From Marinobacter profundi (GTDB taxonomy: Bacteria > Pseudomonadota > Gammaproteobacteria > Pseudomonadales > Oleiphilaceae), in the NCBI RefSeq assembly GCF_002744715.1, contig NZ_KZ319368.1:372001-436000 (forward strand): DNA of 64,000 nt, read 5' to 3'. The notes beneath the pieces are model-generated. The model was not told the origin of the DNA and did not search any database. It saw only the letters and a list, made by a program, of their open reading frames with translations. Position 1 is the stretch's first letter, and the number at the start of each line of letters is the position of its first letter. Both the position numbers and the translations under genes were made by a program. Of the stretch, positions 17,023 to 27,890 are shown one piece after another.

Positions 17023-18513
17023 TTACCGGCTAATTGCCTGGTACTCGCCCGCATCCGCCGTCGCGAGGCTCACGACCACGATGGCAATCCAGGATGCGAT
17101 GAAGCCAGGAATGATTTCATAAACGCCAGGGCCACCCATGAACTCACCGTTCCAGCCCAGCGCGATCCATACCATGACCGTAAGCGCACCCACAATCAGG
17201 CCAGCAACCGCACCGGCACCATTGGTACGCGACCACATCAGGGACAGAATGATCAGCGGGCCAAATGCAGCGCCGAAGCCCGCCCAGGCGTTACTCACCA
17301 GCCCCAGAACCTGGGAGTTCGGGTCAGAAGCAATCAAGGCGGCGACCAGACCAACCAGCACAACACATACCCGACCGACGTTGACGCACTCACGGTCAGT
17401 TGCTTCCTTACGCAGGAACAGACGATAGAAATCCTCGGTCAGCGACGAGGAAGATACCAGCAACTGGCTGGAGATGGTGCTCATCACGGCTGCCAGCAAC
17501 GCGGCATAGAGGAAGCCGGTGATCAACGGATGGAACAGCAGCTCGGACAGGATGATGAAGATGGTTTCCGGATCAGCGACGTCCATACCGTTGCGCACCG
17601 CATAGGCCCGGCCAAAAACCCCCAGCGAAATCGCACCAATCAGCGAGATTGCCATCCAGGACATACCGATGTTCCGGGCAGTCGGAACATCCTTGATGGA
17701 ACGAATGGCCATAAAGCGCACGATAATGTGCGGCTGACCAAAATAGCCAAGCCCCCAGGTTACCGCCGACAGCCAGCCGATGAAGGTGAGCCCTTCGGTC
17801 CACGACAACAGAGTAGGATCAACTTCGTTAAGAGTCTGTGAGGCCTGCGCAAAGCCGCCGCCGCCTTCGCCAAAGAGCACCACCGCCGGCATGATCACCA
17901 GGGCCAGCATCATGATGCAGCCCTGGACAAAGTCGGTCATGCTCACCGCCAGGAAGCCACCCACAACGGTGTAGGCCAGCACCACACCCAGGGTGATGAC
18001 GATACCGACAGCATAATCACTCATCCCGCCAACATTGATAATCTCGGCGAAGGCGCTTTCAAACAGCTTGCCGCCGGCGACCAGACCGGACGCCGTATAA
18101 ACCGCGAAGAAGATGACAATGACAACCGCCGACACCGTTCGCAGGGACAACGCCTGTGTCGGGAAGCGGTTTGCCAGGAAGGAAGGGATAGTAATTGCAT
18201 TACCGTAGTGAACGGTTTGCTCGCGGAGCCTGGGGGCAACCAGCACCCAGTTGAAAAAGGCCCCAACAAACAGACCGATACCAATCCAGGCGGAAGCCAG
18301 ACCGGAAACGTAAAGCGCCCCCGGAAGACCCAGCAGCAACCACCCGCTCATGTCCGAGGCCCCGGCCGAAAGGGCCGCCACCTTTGGACTGAGCGCCCGC
18401 CCACCCAACATGTAGTCTTCAGATGAGGACGTGGATCTGCGCATCGCATAGATGCCGATGGCAATCATGAGCGCGAAGTAAGCAAAGAGACTGATCCAAA
18501 CACCAATAGCCAT
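17023..18513 (-). CDS. putP: sodium/proline symporter
   Basis: This 496-residue sodium:solute symporter (SSS family) has about 13 membrane spans. PutP-type segments include LGGRALSPKVAALSAGASDMSGWLLLGLPG (given here in part; the SAGASDMSGW core forms the Na+/substrate site in TM2), the region VQGCIMMLALVIMPAV and WGLGYFGQPHIIVRFMAI. It imports proline with Na+. The start at 18513 is set by GGAGG 7 nt upstream; an earlier in-frame ATG at 18531 lacks this. An AraC-type gene on the same strand lies about 410 bp upstream and may be its activator. No putA is in the window. Confidence 0.93.
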   Translation of the reverse strand: MAIGVWISLFAYFALMIAIGIYAMRRSTSSSEDYMLGGRALSPKVAALSAGASDMSGWLLLGLPGALYVSGLASAWIGIGLFVGAFFNWVLVAPRLREQTVHYGNAITIPSFLANRFPTQALSLRTVSAVVIVIFFAVYTASGLVAGGKLFESAFAEIINVGGMSDYAVGIVITLGVVLAYTVVGGFLAVSMTDFVQGCIMMLALVIMPAVVLFGEGGGGFAQASQTLNEVDPTLLSWTEGLTFIGWLSAVTWGLGYFGQPHIIVRFMAIRSIKDVPTARNIGMSWMAISLIGAISLGVFGRAYAVRNGMDVADPETIFIILSELLFHPLITGFLYAALLAAVMSTISSQLLVSSSSLTEDFYRLFLRKEATDRECVNVGRVCVVLVGLVAALIASDPNSQVLGLVSNAWAGFGAAFGPLIILSLMWSRTNGAGAVAGLIVGALTVMVWIALGWNGEFMGGPGVYEIIPGFIASWIAIVVVSLATADAGEYQAISR

Positions 18514-18924
18514 GAAAATCCTCCAGTTCAACAGGGCGAAACCCGCTCCGCCCGTTCAGTGCGTTAACCGGGGTGATATCCGGTCGACGCACTCTTTATT
18601 GTTGTGTGTCTTAGCTGATACGAGTCCCTGCCCTGCTGCAAACCATTGATCAACCGGGCAACGTCATCCTGCTCAGGAACCTTTCCGTTAAGGTTAGTGG
18701 CAATATCAGTTACCGCAAGGTGCGTTGAAACATGATCCCGGATGCGGGGCATCAGCGCTTTCAGGCAGGCAGTCGCGTCGTCATCCCGCAGGCGTCGCTG
18801 TCAAATGCTCCTCAAACACCCGCGCAGGCGACCTTTGACCGACTCTGTAAGTTAGTATTACTACGGATCCGGCGCTTGCAGAATTCTACGATTATTTTGC
18901 AAATTCGTATTAAAGAGCGGGCTT
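18514..18924. other. 411-bp intergenic region between AraC gene and putP
   Basis: No gene is supported here. It contains an 11-bp perfect palindrome tagtattacta (18853-18863), a candidate operator, and presumably the putP promoter on the minus strand. A 62-codon minus-strand frame at 18564-18752 has no good ribosome binding site and no recognisable family. Confidence 0.5.
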
Positions 18925-19713
18925 TCAGACAATTTCGGCGGCATTTTGCCCCGAACGGAGCTGGGTCGGTGTCACCTTGCGGTGTTTGCGCAGGGCGTTG
19001 GTCAGGGCACTCTGGGAGGAGAACCCGGTCCGGTAGCTGATCTCCGCCACCGAGAGTGACGTCGCAGAAAGCAGGTGCGCGGCCTGCTCCAGACGGGTCT
19101 GCAAGAGGAACTGGTGGGGCGTTACCCCTGTCACCTTGCGGAACAACTCATGAAAGCGGCTCACACTCAGGCAGGCCAGGCCGGCAAGGTCATTGACGGT
19201 GATCTTGCGGTGGAGATGCGCCAGGATGTAGCGACGGATCGCATCCGGGCTGATGCTGTTCCGGCCAGAGGCAGCCGGTTGGCCATCATGGAGCCTTTCT
19301 GCCATGCAATGGAGAATGCCGGCTGCCAGGTGCCGCTTCAGGCCATCATTCCGCGGAGACCGGTCAAACTCCCCCGCTGCAAACTGCACCAGCCCCTGGA
19401 GCCGGCTATCCAGCGCCAGAGTACGGGGCCGCTCAAACATCGGCGCCAGCCGTTCATAATCGGCGTGCTCCGGGGTATTGAGGGCGGGAATATACGGATC
19501 CAGGTTGATGACCAGAACATGATTCTGCCGATCACCGCAGTAGTCATGACGCGCCTCGGTGGGCACCAGACAAGCGCGCCAGGTATCGAGGTGGGATCCG
19601 GCGCCTTCCACATTGAGGTCTGCTTCTCCCTGCACCCCGATCACGATCTGGTGATGTTCGTGTCGGTGCTGATGGGAGGCGTGTGGCAGCTTCAGCAGGC
19701 GCGCATTCAGCAT
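18925..19713 (-). CDS. AraC-family transcriptional regulator (possible PruR-like)
   Basis: The product has 262 residues: an N-terminal cupin-like sensor with HRHEHHQIVIGVQGEADLNV, then a C-terminal double helix-turn-helix (KITVNDLAGLACLSVSRFHE, then LSVAEISYRTGFSSQSALTN) and the family tail RKHRKVTPTQLRSG. It should bind DNA as an activator in response to a small ligand. It lies directly upstream of putP on the same strand. In Pseudomonas an AraC-type protein (PruR) controls proline use, so a role in putP control is plausible, but only by context. It sits just downstream of tmk, where related genomes carry holB. Confidence 0.85.
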   Translation of the reverse strand: MLNARLLKLPHASHQHRHEHHQIVIGVQGEADLNVEGAGSHLDTWRACLVPTEARHDYCGDRQNHVLVINLDPYIPALNTPEHADYERLAPMFERPRTLALDSRLQGLVQFAAGEFDRSPRNDGLKRHLAAGILHCMAERLHDGQPAASGRNSISPDAIRRYILAHLHRKITVNDLAGLACLSVSRFHELFRKVTGVTPHQFLLQTRLEQAAHLLSATSLSVAEISYRTGFSSQSALTNALRKHRKVTPTQLRSGQNAAEIV

Positions 19714-19798
19714 ACAGGCAACGGCTTGGTAATTGAGAATGAGCCTTAATTAAACCAGATAGCGGGTGAAAAAGCACCACCGCAAGCAAAAACCGGGC

Positions 19799-21501
<1,703 letters not shown>

Positions 21502-21506
21502 ACGAA

Positions 21507-22316
21507 TTATTCCAGCTCTTCCAATGGACCGCAGATTGTCGCAAGCCCGTCATCCAGAGGCAAATCCCTTTCCCCAAGACTGCGAACCGCGACGTGGCCA
21601 ACCACACTGTTCAGCAGATACAGGCCGCGGCAGTGCGGTGATGTCAGGAGGGACGGCACCAGCGGCCGCTCAACGACCGTCTCACCGCAGGCAATGAGCC
21701 TGTCGGTCACCCAGCCCAGCATGACACCGGCTACCGCCAGGCAGGACCGCGGCGGTACCAGCCACTGATCACCGTAACGCAGCAGCAGATTGGTACGGGT
21801 GCCCTCCACCAGATTGCCTGCGGGATCCGCCATGATGACTTCGTACAGGGAGTCGTCGAGGTCGCGACTGGCCATTACCTGGTCGAGTCGATTGAGGGTT
21901 TTCAGGCCTGCCAGCCGCGGATTGACCACAAGGGGGTAGTCCGTCATCCCGGCAGAGACACCGCTCTCCGGCAGCGCTGCTGGCAACGGATGGGCAGAAA
22001 TGATCAGGCGGGGTCGACAGGATTCCGGCGGCCGGTATCCGCGGCCACCACTGCCACGGGTAAGTTGGAGCTTGAGCACCCACGCACCGGCGCGGCCATG
22101 GCGGACCAGGGCCTCCTCAAGCGCACCGCCCAGCGCCGCCTGATCGAGGGGAATGTCCAGGACCTCCGCGCCCCGGACCAGTCGTGCCAGATGGCGGGCC
22201 AGCAGCAGTGGGCGCCGGCCCTCGATCCGGATGGTCTCGAACAGGCCGTCACCATAGGCCAGCCCGCGGTCATCCGCCGGCACCGGCTCCTGATCCGCCC
22301 ACAGCACGGTCAGCAC
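21507..22316 (-). CDS. pabC: aminodeoxychorismate lyase
   Basis: This 269-residue PLP enzyme of fold type IV releases 4-aminobenzoate and pyruvate from 4-amino-4-deoxychorismate in folate synthesis. It has the family's start DRGLAYGDGLFETIRI, the PLP-binding Lys in AGLKTLNRLDQVMA (about residue 140), and NLVEGTRTNLLL with the Glu that contacts the pyridine nitrogen. The start is GTG at 22316 with GAGG about 6 nt upstream, eight bases after the fabF stop. It is more divergent than its neighbours but keeps all key residues. Confidence 0.93.
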   Translation of the reverse strand: MLTVLWADQEPVPADDRGLAYGDGLFETIRIEGRRPLLLARHLARLVRGAEVLDIPLDQAALGGALEEALVRHGRAGAWVLKLQLTRGSGGRGYRPPESCRPRLIISAHPLPAALPESGVSAGMTDYPLVVNPRLAGLKTLNRLDQVMASRDLDDSLYEVIMADPAGNLVEGTRTNLLLRYGDQWLVPPRSCLAVAGVMLGWVTDRLIACGETVVERPLVPSLLTSPHCRGLYLLNSVVGHVAVRSLGERDLPLDDGLATICGPLEELE

Positions 22317-22324
22317 GACAGACC

Positions 22325-23572
22325 TCAGGCTTCGTAACGGCGGAAAATAAGAGTTCCGTTGGTTCCGCCAAAGCCGAAGGAGTTGGACAAGGCGTAACGC
22401 AGGTCAGCGGAACGGCTCTGGTTGGCGACAAAGTCCAGGTCGCAGCCATCGTCCGGGTTATCCAGGTTGATGGTCGGCGGCAAGATGCCATCCCGTACCG
22501 CCAGTACCGAGAAAATGGCCTCAACCGCACCGGCCGCCCCGAGCAGATGCCCGGTCATGGACTTGGTACTGCTCATGGCCAGTTTGTAGGCGTGGTCACC
22601 GAACACCGCTTTCGCCGCGGCCACTTCCGCCACGTCACCGACCTGGGTAGAGGTGCCATGGGCGTTAATGTAATCAATGTCCTCAGGGCGGATACCGGCA
22701 TCACGTATGGCATTCACCATGGCACGCTGGGCACCTTCGCCAGACTCGGGAGGCGCAGTGATGTGGTGGGCATCATCACTCATGCCAAAGCCTGCGACTT
22801 CGCCGTAGATCACAGCGCCACGGCGGCGGGCATGTTCGAGCTCTTCAAGGACCACCACGCCGGCGCCGTCGCTGAGCACAAAACCGTCACGGTCGCGATC
22901 CCAGGGCCGGCTGGCCTTTTCGGGTTCGTCGTTACGGGTGGACAAGGCCCGGGCCGCCGAGAACGCGGCAATTCCGGTGCGGGTGGTGGCCATCTCTGAA
23001 CCGCCAGCCAGCATCACATCCGCATCGCCATAGGCAATGGTGCGGGCGGCATAGCCGATGTTATGGGTACCGGTGGTACAGGCGGTGGTGATGGCGATAT
23101 TGGGCCCCTGGAAACCGAACCGGATAGCGACGTTGCCAGCGATCATATTAATCACCGATGCCGGCACAAAAAACGGAGAAACCTTGCGCGGGCCGCCCTT
23201 CTCCATCGTGATCACACTTTTCTCGATGAATTCCAGGCCCCCGATACCGGAACCGATGGCCACTCCCACACGGGTCCGGTCCAGCGCGTCATAACTTTCC
23301 AGCCCGCTGTCAGCCACGGCCTGGCAGGACGCGATCAGACCATAGTGGATAAAGGCATCGGTCTTGCGAGCATCCTTCGATGAAAGCCATGGCTCCATAT
23401 CCAGATTACGGATAGCACCCCCGATCCGGGTATTGTATTCCGACGCATCAAAGCGGTCGATGGGACCGATGCCACTCTGCCCGCTCCGGATAGCTTGCCA
23501 CGAGGAAGCCACATCATTTCCTAACGGGGAAAGCATACCCAGACCCGTGATCACAACACGTCGTTTAGCCAT
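22325..23572 (-). CDS. fabF: beta-ketoacyl-ACP synthase II
   Basis: This 415-residue condensing enzyme elongates acyl-ACP with malonyl-ACP. The catalytic triad is visible: Cys in [13 protein letters not shown] (about residue 163), His in [12 protein letters not shown] (about 303) and His in [14 protein letters not shown] (about 340). The start [18 protein letters not shown] fits the family exactly. It lies 118 bp after acpP, with a terminator-like hairpin between them, and is followed by pabC. Confidence 0.97.
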   Translation of the reverse strand: MAKRRVVITGLGMLSPLGNDVASSWQAIRSGQSGIGPIDRFDASEYNTRIGGAIRNLDMEPWLSSKDARKTDAFIHYGLIASCQAVADSGLESYDALDRTRVGVAIGSGIGGLEFIEKSVITMEKGGPRKVSPFFVPASVINMIAGNVAIRFGFQGPNIAITTACTTGTHNIGYAARTIAYGDADVMLAGGSEMATTRTGIAAFSAARALSTRNDEPEKASRPWDRDRDGFVLSDGAGVVVLEELEHARRRGAVIYGEVAGFGMSDDAHHITAPPESGEGAQRAMVNAIRDAGIRPEDIDYINAHGTSTQVGDVAEVAAAKAVFGDHAYKLAMSSTKSMTGHLLGAAGAVEAIFSVLAVRDGILPPTINLDNPDDGCDLDFVANQSRSADLRYALSNSFGFGGTNGTLIFRRYEA

Positions 23573-23624
23573 AACGTCCTTCGCTCAATCCTTTACTGTC
23601 TTTCAGAAACCAAAAACCGGCCAA

Positions 23625-23662
23625 TAAAAAAGCCGCCCTTCTGCTACCAGCAAGGACGGCTT
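23625..23662 (-). terminator. terminator/attenuator between acpP and fabF
   Basis: On the minus strand the left arm AAGCCGTCCTTGCTG pairs imperfectly with CAGAAGGGCGGCTT and is followed by six T residues. It fits partial termination after the highly expressed acpP, with readthrough into fabF. Confidence 0.8.
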
Positions 23663-23690
23663 CTGCTTGGCCTTTCAGTCGAGCAGAGTA

Positions 23691-23924
23691 TCAGGTGTGC
23701 GCGACGATGTAGTCGATCGCGTCCTGAACGCTTGTCAGCTTCTCGGCTTCTTCGTCAGGAATCTCTGTCTCGAATTCTTCTTCGAGTGCCATGACCAGCT
23801 CAACGGTGTCCAGTGAGTCAGCGCCAAGGTCCTCTACAAAAGAAGATGAGTTCTGAACTTCTGACTCTTTAACGCCGAGCTGTTCACAAACGATCTTCTT
23901 CACGCGCTCTTCAACTGTACTCAT
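23691..23924 (-). CDS. acpP: acyl carrier protein
   Basis: This 77-residue acidic four-helix protein carries acyl chains on 4'-phosphopantetheine attached to Ser37 in the motif [18 protein letters not shown]. Length and sequence are standard. A good promoter of its own lies 55-85 bp upstream, and a terminator-like hairpin follows, as expected for a protein needed in large excess over the other fab products. Confidence 0.98.
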   Translation of the reverse strand: MSTVEERVKKIVCEQLGVKESEVQNSSSFVEDLGADSLDTVELVMALEEEFETEIPDEEAEKLTSVQDAIDYIVAHT

Positions 23925-23978
23925 AATGTCCTCACTTTTGTGTCAACCAAGCAACTATTCGATTGCGATTGGGTTGCC

Positions 23979-24007
23979 AGTTTAGTTTAAACCCTACTTT
24001 CAGACAA
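23979..24007 (-). promoter_or_regulatory. predicted acpP promoter
   Basis: On the minus strand: TTGTCT, 17 nt, TAAACT, ending 54 nt before the acpP ATG. It fits extra transcription of acpP inside the fab operon. Confidence 0.6.
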
Positions 24008-24079
24008 GCAGGATATCTGTCTAACATCTTGTGCAACAAGGGCTTGCGCAAATGTTGCCCACGGGGTTAACCGAAACGG

Positions 24080-24823
24080 TTATCCCATGTACATGCCACC
24101 GTTAACGTGGATGGTATCGCCCGTCACATATCCTGCAGCATCCGAGGCCAGGAAGGCCACCACGGCTGCGACTTCCTTCGGGTCACCAAAGCGGCCAGCG
24201 GGTATGATTTCCATCATAGCGTTACGTTGGGCTTCGTCCAGTTTTCGGGTCATATCTGTGTCAATAAATCCGGGCGCAACACAGTTTGCCGTGATGCCCC
24301 GGTTTGACATTTCTTTAGCCAGGCTACGGGTAAAGCCTTCAACCCCGGCCTTGGCCGCGCAGTAGTTCGCCTGGCCCGGGTTACCCATGCCAGCCACGAC
24401 TGAGCTGATGTTGATGATACGTCCCCAGCGGGCCTTCGCCATACCACGGAGTACCGCCTTGCTGGTGCGGTAAACACTGGCAAGATTGGTCTCGATCACA
24501 TCTGCCCAGTCATCATCCTTCAGACGCATCAGAAGGTTATCACGGGTGATACCGGCATTGTTGACCAGAATCAACGGAGCGCCTGCCTTTTCGGTAACCT
24601 GCTTGAGGCCGGCATCGATACTGGCAGCCTCTGACACATTCATCACCAGACCAAAACCCTTCAGGCCGGCTTCTGCGAACATTGCGGAGATGGCTTCCGC
24701 GCCTTCGGCACTGGTGGCCGTGCCGGCAACCTCAGCACCCTGCTCAGCCAGAGCCAGCGCGATTGCCTTGCCAATACCACGTGTGGCCCCGGTCACCAGG
24801 GCAGTTTTACCTTCAAAAGACAT
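24080..24823 (-). CDS. fabG: 3-oxoacyl-ACP reductase
   Basis: This 247-residue short-chain dehydrogenase reduces 3-oxoacyl-ACP with NADPH. The cofactor motif TGATRGIG is at about residues 11-18 and the structural NNAGITRDNLL near 88. The catalytic Ser is in INISSVVAGMGNPGQ and the Tyr/Lys pair in YCAAKAGVEG. The C-terminus GDTIHVNGGMYMG is characteristic of FabG. It follows fabD by 14 bp. A small hairpin (taaccg/cggtta) covers its stop codon. Confidence 0.97.
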   Translation of the reverse strand: MSFEGKTALVTGATRGIGKAIALALAEQGAEVAGTATSAEGAEAISAMFAEAGLKGFGLVMNVSEAASIDAGLKQVTEKAGAPLILVNNAGITRDNLLMRLKDDDWADVIETNLASVYRTSKAVLRGMAKARWGRIINISSVVAGMGNPGQANYCAAKAGVEGFTRSLAKEMSNRGITANCVAPGFIDTDMTRKLDEAQRNAMMEIIPAGRFGDPKEVAAVVAFLASDAAGYVTGDTIHVNGGMYMG

Positions 24824-24837
24824 GGAACGCTTCCTTT

Positions 24838-25776
24838 TTATGACTGCCCGAACGCGTCGATGGCCTTTGCCAGCGCATCCGGATCTTCAATTCCGTAGAC
24901 CGTCAGCCCACGCTCAATTCGCTTGACCAGCCCCGCCAGCACTTTGCCGGCACCGCACTCAACGGCAACCGTGACACCCGCAGCGGAAAGCGCGCGAACC
25001 GAATCTGTCCACAATACCGGCGAGTACAACTGCTTGACGAGATTCGCCTTCAGAACATCGCGATCCTGTTCCGCGGTTGCCGACACATTCTGTACCACCG
25101 GGATGACAGCATCATTAAAGCTGACTTCATCCAGCGCCTTCGCCAGCTCCTCGGCAGCCCCCTTCATCAAGGCACAGTGGGACGGCACGCTGACCGGCAG
25201 CGGCATGGCCTTGCGCGCTCCCCTGGCCTTACAGGCCTCAATGGCGCGTTCAACGGCAGTCGTCGCACCGGCAATGACCACCTGCCCGGGAGCATTGAAA
25301 TTGACCGCCGACACGACCTCGTCCTGACCGGCTTCGGCACAGGCGTCAATCACGTCCTGATCTTCGAGCCCGAGAATGGCTGCCATACTGCCCTGGCCGG
25401 CAGGAACCGCGTCCTGCATCAGCTCACCCCGCAGGCGCACCAGCTTAACGGCGTCAAAGAAGTTCAGGCTTTCCGCGGCAACCAGGGCACTGTACTCACC
25501 AAGACTGTGGCCGGCAAGAAAGTCTGGCCGGGTACCACCCGCCACAAACCACTGGCGCCACAGGGCAACACTGGCGGTCAGCAGGGCCGGTTGGGTCACG
25601 GTGGTCTGGTTCAGCTCTTCCGCAGGGCCTTTCTGGCACAGGTGCCAGAGATCATACCCCAGCACAGCGGAGGCCTCGGAGAAGGTCTGCTCAATGATGG
25701 GCCAATGGGTTGCCGCTTCTGCCAGCATGCCAACTGACTGGGAACCCTGACCTGGAAAAATAAACGCTGATTTCAT
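24838..25776 (-). CDS. fabD: malonyl-CoA:ACP transacylase
   Basis: This 312-residue enzyme transfers malonyl from CoA to ACP. The N-terminal FPGQGSQSVGM, nucleophile GHSLGEYSAL (Ser near residue 91) and partner His in VSVPSHCALMKG (near residue 200) are all present. It follows plsX after 122 bp. No fabH lies between them, unlike in E. coli but as in Pseudomonas-type gene order, so the initiating condensing enzyme must be encoded elsewhere. Confidence 0.97.
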   Translation of the reverse strand: MKSAFIFPGQGSQSVGMLAEAATHWPIIEQTFSEASAVLGYDLWHLCQKGPAEELNQTTVTQPALLTASVALWRQWFVAGGTRPDFLAGHSLGEYSALVAAESLNFFDAVKLVRLRGELMQDAVPAGQGSMAAILGLEDQDVIDACAEAGQDEVVSAVNFNAPGQVVIAGATTAVERAIEACKARGARKAMPLPVSVPSHCALMKGAAEELAKALDEVSFNDAVIPVVQNVSATAEQDRDVLKANLVKQLYSPVLWTDSVRALSAAGVTVAVECGAGKVLAGLVKRIERGLTVYGIEDPDALAKAIDAFGQS

Positions 25777-25873
25777 AGTAGGAATCTTATCGTCATTGGG
25801 GATTACGGGAGATTAGCCAATAGTACAAGTTAACCCGAAGCAGTGTTCGTTTACCCGTTATTTACTGGCCGAC

Positions 25874-25903
25874 TTTAGTCTCAGGAGGATAGCAGAGACT
25901 AAA
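25874..25903. promoter_or_regulatory. perfect hairpin spanning the plsX stop codon
   Basis: The 9-bp arms tttagtctc (25874-25882) and gagactaaa (25895-25903) enclose a 12-nt loop. The arm at the gene side contains the plsX TAG. There is no T-tract on the minus strand, so it may be an mRNA processing or stability element between plsX and fabD. Confidence 0.5.
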
Positions 25904-26900
25904 CCATAAGGTCGTCAAGGCGCTCATTGATACGACGGGGCACTTCCAGCTCAACCTCGCGGACCGCCTGCCGAATGGCCGACAGCATAGCGCGTTCATT
26001 GGCATTGCCATGACTTTTGATGACAACGCCCTGCAAACCGAGCAGGCTGGCGCCGTTATGGCGGGAAGGGTCCATCAGTGCCAGCAAGCGACCGACGATA
26101 GGCCGCGCCAGGAAGCCAACGAAGCGGCCGTAAAGACTGCGGGTGAAGGCCTGCTCGAGCACCTCAATCAGCATGCCGGCAACACCCTCGCCGGTCTTGA
26201 GGGCGATATTGCCCACAAATCCGTCACAAACCACCACATCCGCCACATCCCGGAACAGGTCACTGCCTTCCACATAGCCGATGTAGTTAAGGGTTTCGCA
26301 CTGGGCCAGCATGTGCGATGCCAGGCGGACCTGCTCATTACCCTTGATCTCTTCCTCACCCACGTTGAGCAGCGCCACCCGCGGCTCGGACAAACTGCAG
26401 ATCGCAGATGCCATCAGGGAGCCCATCAGGGCGTATTGATAGAGATTTTCGGCACTGGAATCGACATTGGCACCGAGATCAAGGACGTGACAACGACCGC
26501 GCAGGGACGGAATCAGCTTGGTGATGGCGGGTCGTTCGATCCCCGGGTACATGCGAATAATGGACCGACCGAAGGCCATCAGCGCACCGGTATTACCAGC
26601 GCTGACACACCCCTGGGCTTCACCATCGCGAACCAGGGTCAGCGCCACCGCCATCGAGGAATTCTGCTTATGCCGCAAGGCATGGGAGGGTCGCTCGTTC
26701 ATCCGCACGACGTCGGCGGCTTCCATCACCCGGATCCGCGGATGCCCCGAATGCAACAAGGCCTCGAGCTCACTCCGGATTCCCACCAGAATGATACTCA
26801 AGGCCTCGTTTTCGCGTACCGCATCCAGCGCAGCAGCAACCACAACGGACGCGCCGCGGTCACCGCTCATGGCATCGATTGCTATGGTGACAGAGTTCAC
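25899..26900 (-). CDS. plsX: phosphate acyltransferase
   Basis: This 333-residue peripheral membrane enzyme converts acyl-ACP to acyl-phosphate for PlsY in phospholipid synthesis. The start TIAIDAMSGDRG, the block QGCVSAGNTGALMA and the C-terminal GASLLGLQGVVIKSHGNAN are diagnostic. It follows rpmF by 42 bp in the usual yceD-rpmF-plsX order. A 9-bp hairpin covers its stop codon. Confidence 0.97.
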   Translation of the reverse strand: MNSVTIAIDAMSGDRGASVVVAAALDAVRENEALSIILVGIRSELEALLHSGHPRIRVMEAADVVRMNERPSHALRHKQNSSMAVALTLVRDGEAQGCVSAGNTGALMAFGRSIIRMYPGIERPAITKLIPSLRGRCHVLDLGANVDSSAENLYQYALMGSLMASAICSLSEPRVALLNVGEEEIKGNEQVRLASHMLAQCETLNYIGYVEGSDLFRDVADVVVCDGFVGNIALKTGEGVAGMLIEVLEQAFTRSLYGRFVGFLARPIVGRLLALMDPSRHNGASLLGLQGVVIKSHGNANERAMLSAIRQAVREVELEVPRRINERLDDLMV

Positions 26901-26942
26901 CGCTGCATCGCCCGCCAGGTTCTGGTGCTCAGGCGCAGCAAC

Positions 26943-27122
26943 TTACTCGTCGCGCGCTTCGATTACCTGCTTGCCACGGTAGAAACCGTCCGGAGACACG
27001 TGGTGACGACGATGAACTTCACCGGTAGTCGCGTCGGTGGAGAGTGCTGCGGCGCTCAGGGCGTCGTGTGAACGGCGCATGCCGCGCTTAGAGCGGGTCT
27101 TACGATTCTGCTGTACAGCCAT
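26943..27122 (-). CDS. rpmF: 50S ribosomal protein L32
   Basis: This 59-residue basic protein starts [20 protein letters not shown] and ends [10 protein letters not shown]. It is short enough to be missed by length filters but is unmistakable. It is the non-zinc form: the C-terminal half ([14 protein letters not shown]) has no CxxC pairs. AGGAGC lies about 7 nt before the ATG. It sits between yceD and plsX, as in most gammaproteobacteria. Confidence 0.97.
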   Translation of the reverse strand: MAVQQNRKTRSKRGMRRSHDALSAAALSTDATTGEVHRRHHVSPDGFYRGKQVIEARDE

Positions 27123-27182
27123 GATTATGCTCCTGACCTTTTTAAAACAATGTTCGTGTAATGTACCGGCAAGGGCACATCG

Positions 27183-27728
27183 TTAGTGCTTTTTCGTCTT
27201 CAGATCCGCCAGAACACTGAACGGGTTCTCGCGAGGCTCTGCTTCCGGCCGGGCTGACGCCTGCGTGCCCTCAAGGGCTTCAAGGGCCTCCCTGGCCGGA
27301 CACTGGTCACGCTCATGCAGCGGGAACGGCGGAACCACGAGCAGCAACTCGTCCTCGACCATCGCCCACAGATCGGCATTAAAGCCTTCCGTCAGATAGG
27401 GCTCCAGGTCGCGTGGCAACTGCTGCGCCTGCGCATCACTGGTGACCAGTCCGAGACGGAACTCCGACACCAGCGTGGCCGCTTTCGGCCCCATGCACCG
27501 CTGACACTGCAACTCCACGTTCGCAGACAGCTTGCCAACAACAATGCGTCGACGCTCACCATCCATCGAAAACGACAGCGTAACCTGACAAACCCCGCCT
27601 TCTTCAAAGCCCGAGATGCATTCGTTAAAACGAGCCATGGCGCTGAGGGGAACGAATCCCTCCAGCACAGTGTTCTGCTCCGCGAGCCGGTAAGGATCGA
27701 CGGACTTGGGCAATTCGGCGTTTGACAT
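27183..27728 (-). CDS. yceD: YceD/DUF177 family protein, large-subunit rRNA accumulation factor
   Basis: This 181-residue protein starts LPKSVDPYRLAEQNTVLEGF, contains the conserved ELQCQRCMGP pair of cysteines, DLWAMVEDELLLVVPPFPLH, and ends ENPFSVLADLKTKKH, all family hallmarks. DUF177 proteins are linked to 23S rRNA accumulation, and yceD is usually cotranscribed with rpmF. There is no ribosome binding site. A near-consensus promoter places the transcript start only about 2-5 nt before the ATG, so the mRNA is predicted to be practically leaderless. Confidence 0.93.
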   Translation of the reverse strand: MSNAELPKSVDPYRLAEQNTVLEGFVPLSAMARFNECISGFEEGGVCQVTLSFSMDGERRRIVVGKLSANVELQCQRCMGPKAATLVSEFRLGLVTSDAQAQQLPRDLEPYLTEGFNADLWAMVEDELLLVVPPFPLHERDQCPAREALEALEGTQASARPEAEPRENPFSVLADLKTKKH

Positions 27729-27737
27729 AGGCGCGCA

Positions 27738-27766
27738 ATTTTAGGGACACCACCACCGTCTGTCAA
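27738..27766 (-). promoter_or_regulatory. near-consensus promoter of yceD-rpmF-plsX
   Basis: On the minus strand TTGACA (27766-27761), a 17-nt spacer and TAAAAT (27743-27738). The -35 is perfect and the -10 matches five of six. The -10 ends just 9 nt before the yceD ATG, leaving no room for a Shine-Dalgarno leader. Confidence 0.8.
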
Positions 27767-27890
27767 AGACTTCGTCACGAATTCACGAAGGTTTGCCAGC
27801 AGCATAGGTGTATTTCACAATAAGGCCAGCGCATTCCGGACCGATTGCCGGCTTGCTGACCCGTTATCTGCAGGTTACGAGAGACTCCTG

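Noticed and set aside
18564..18752. 62-codon minus-strand frame between the AraC gene and putP
   Set aside because: The composition is protein-like, but there is no ribosome binding site and no recognised family. Kept only as part of the intergenic note.
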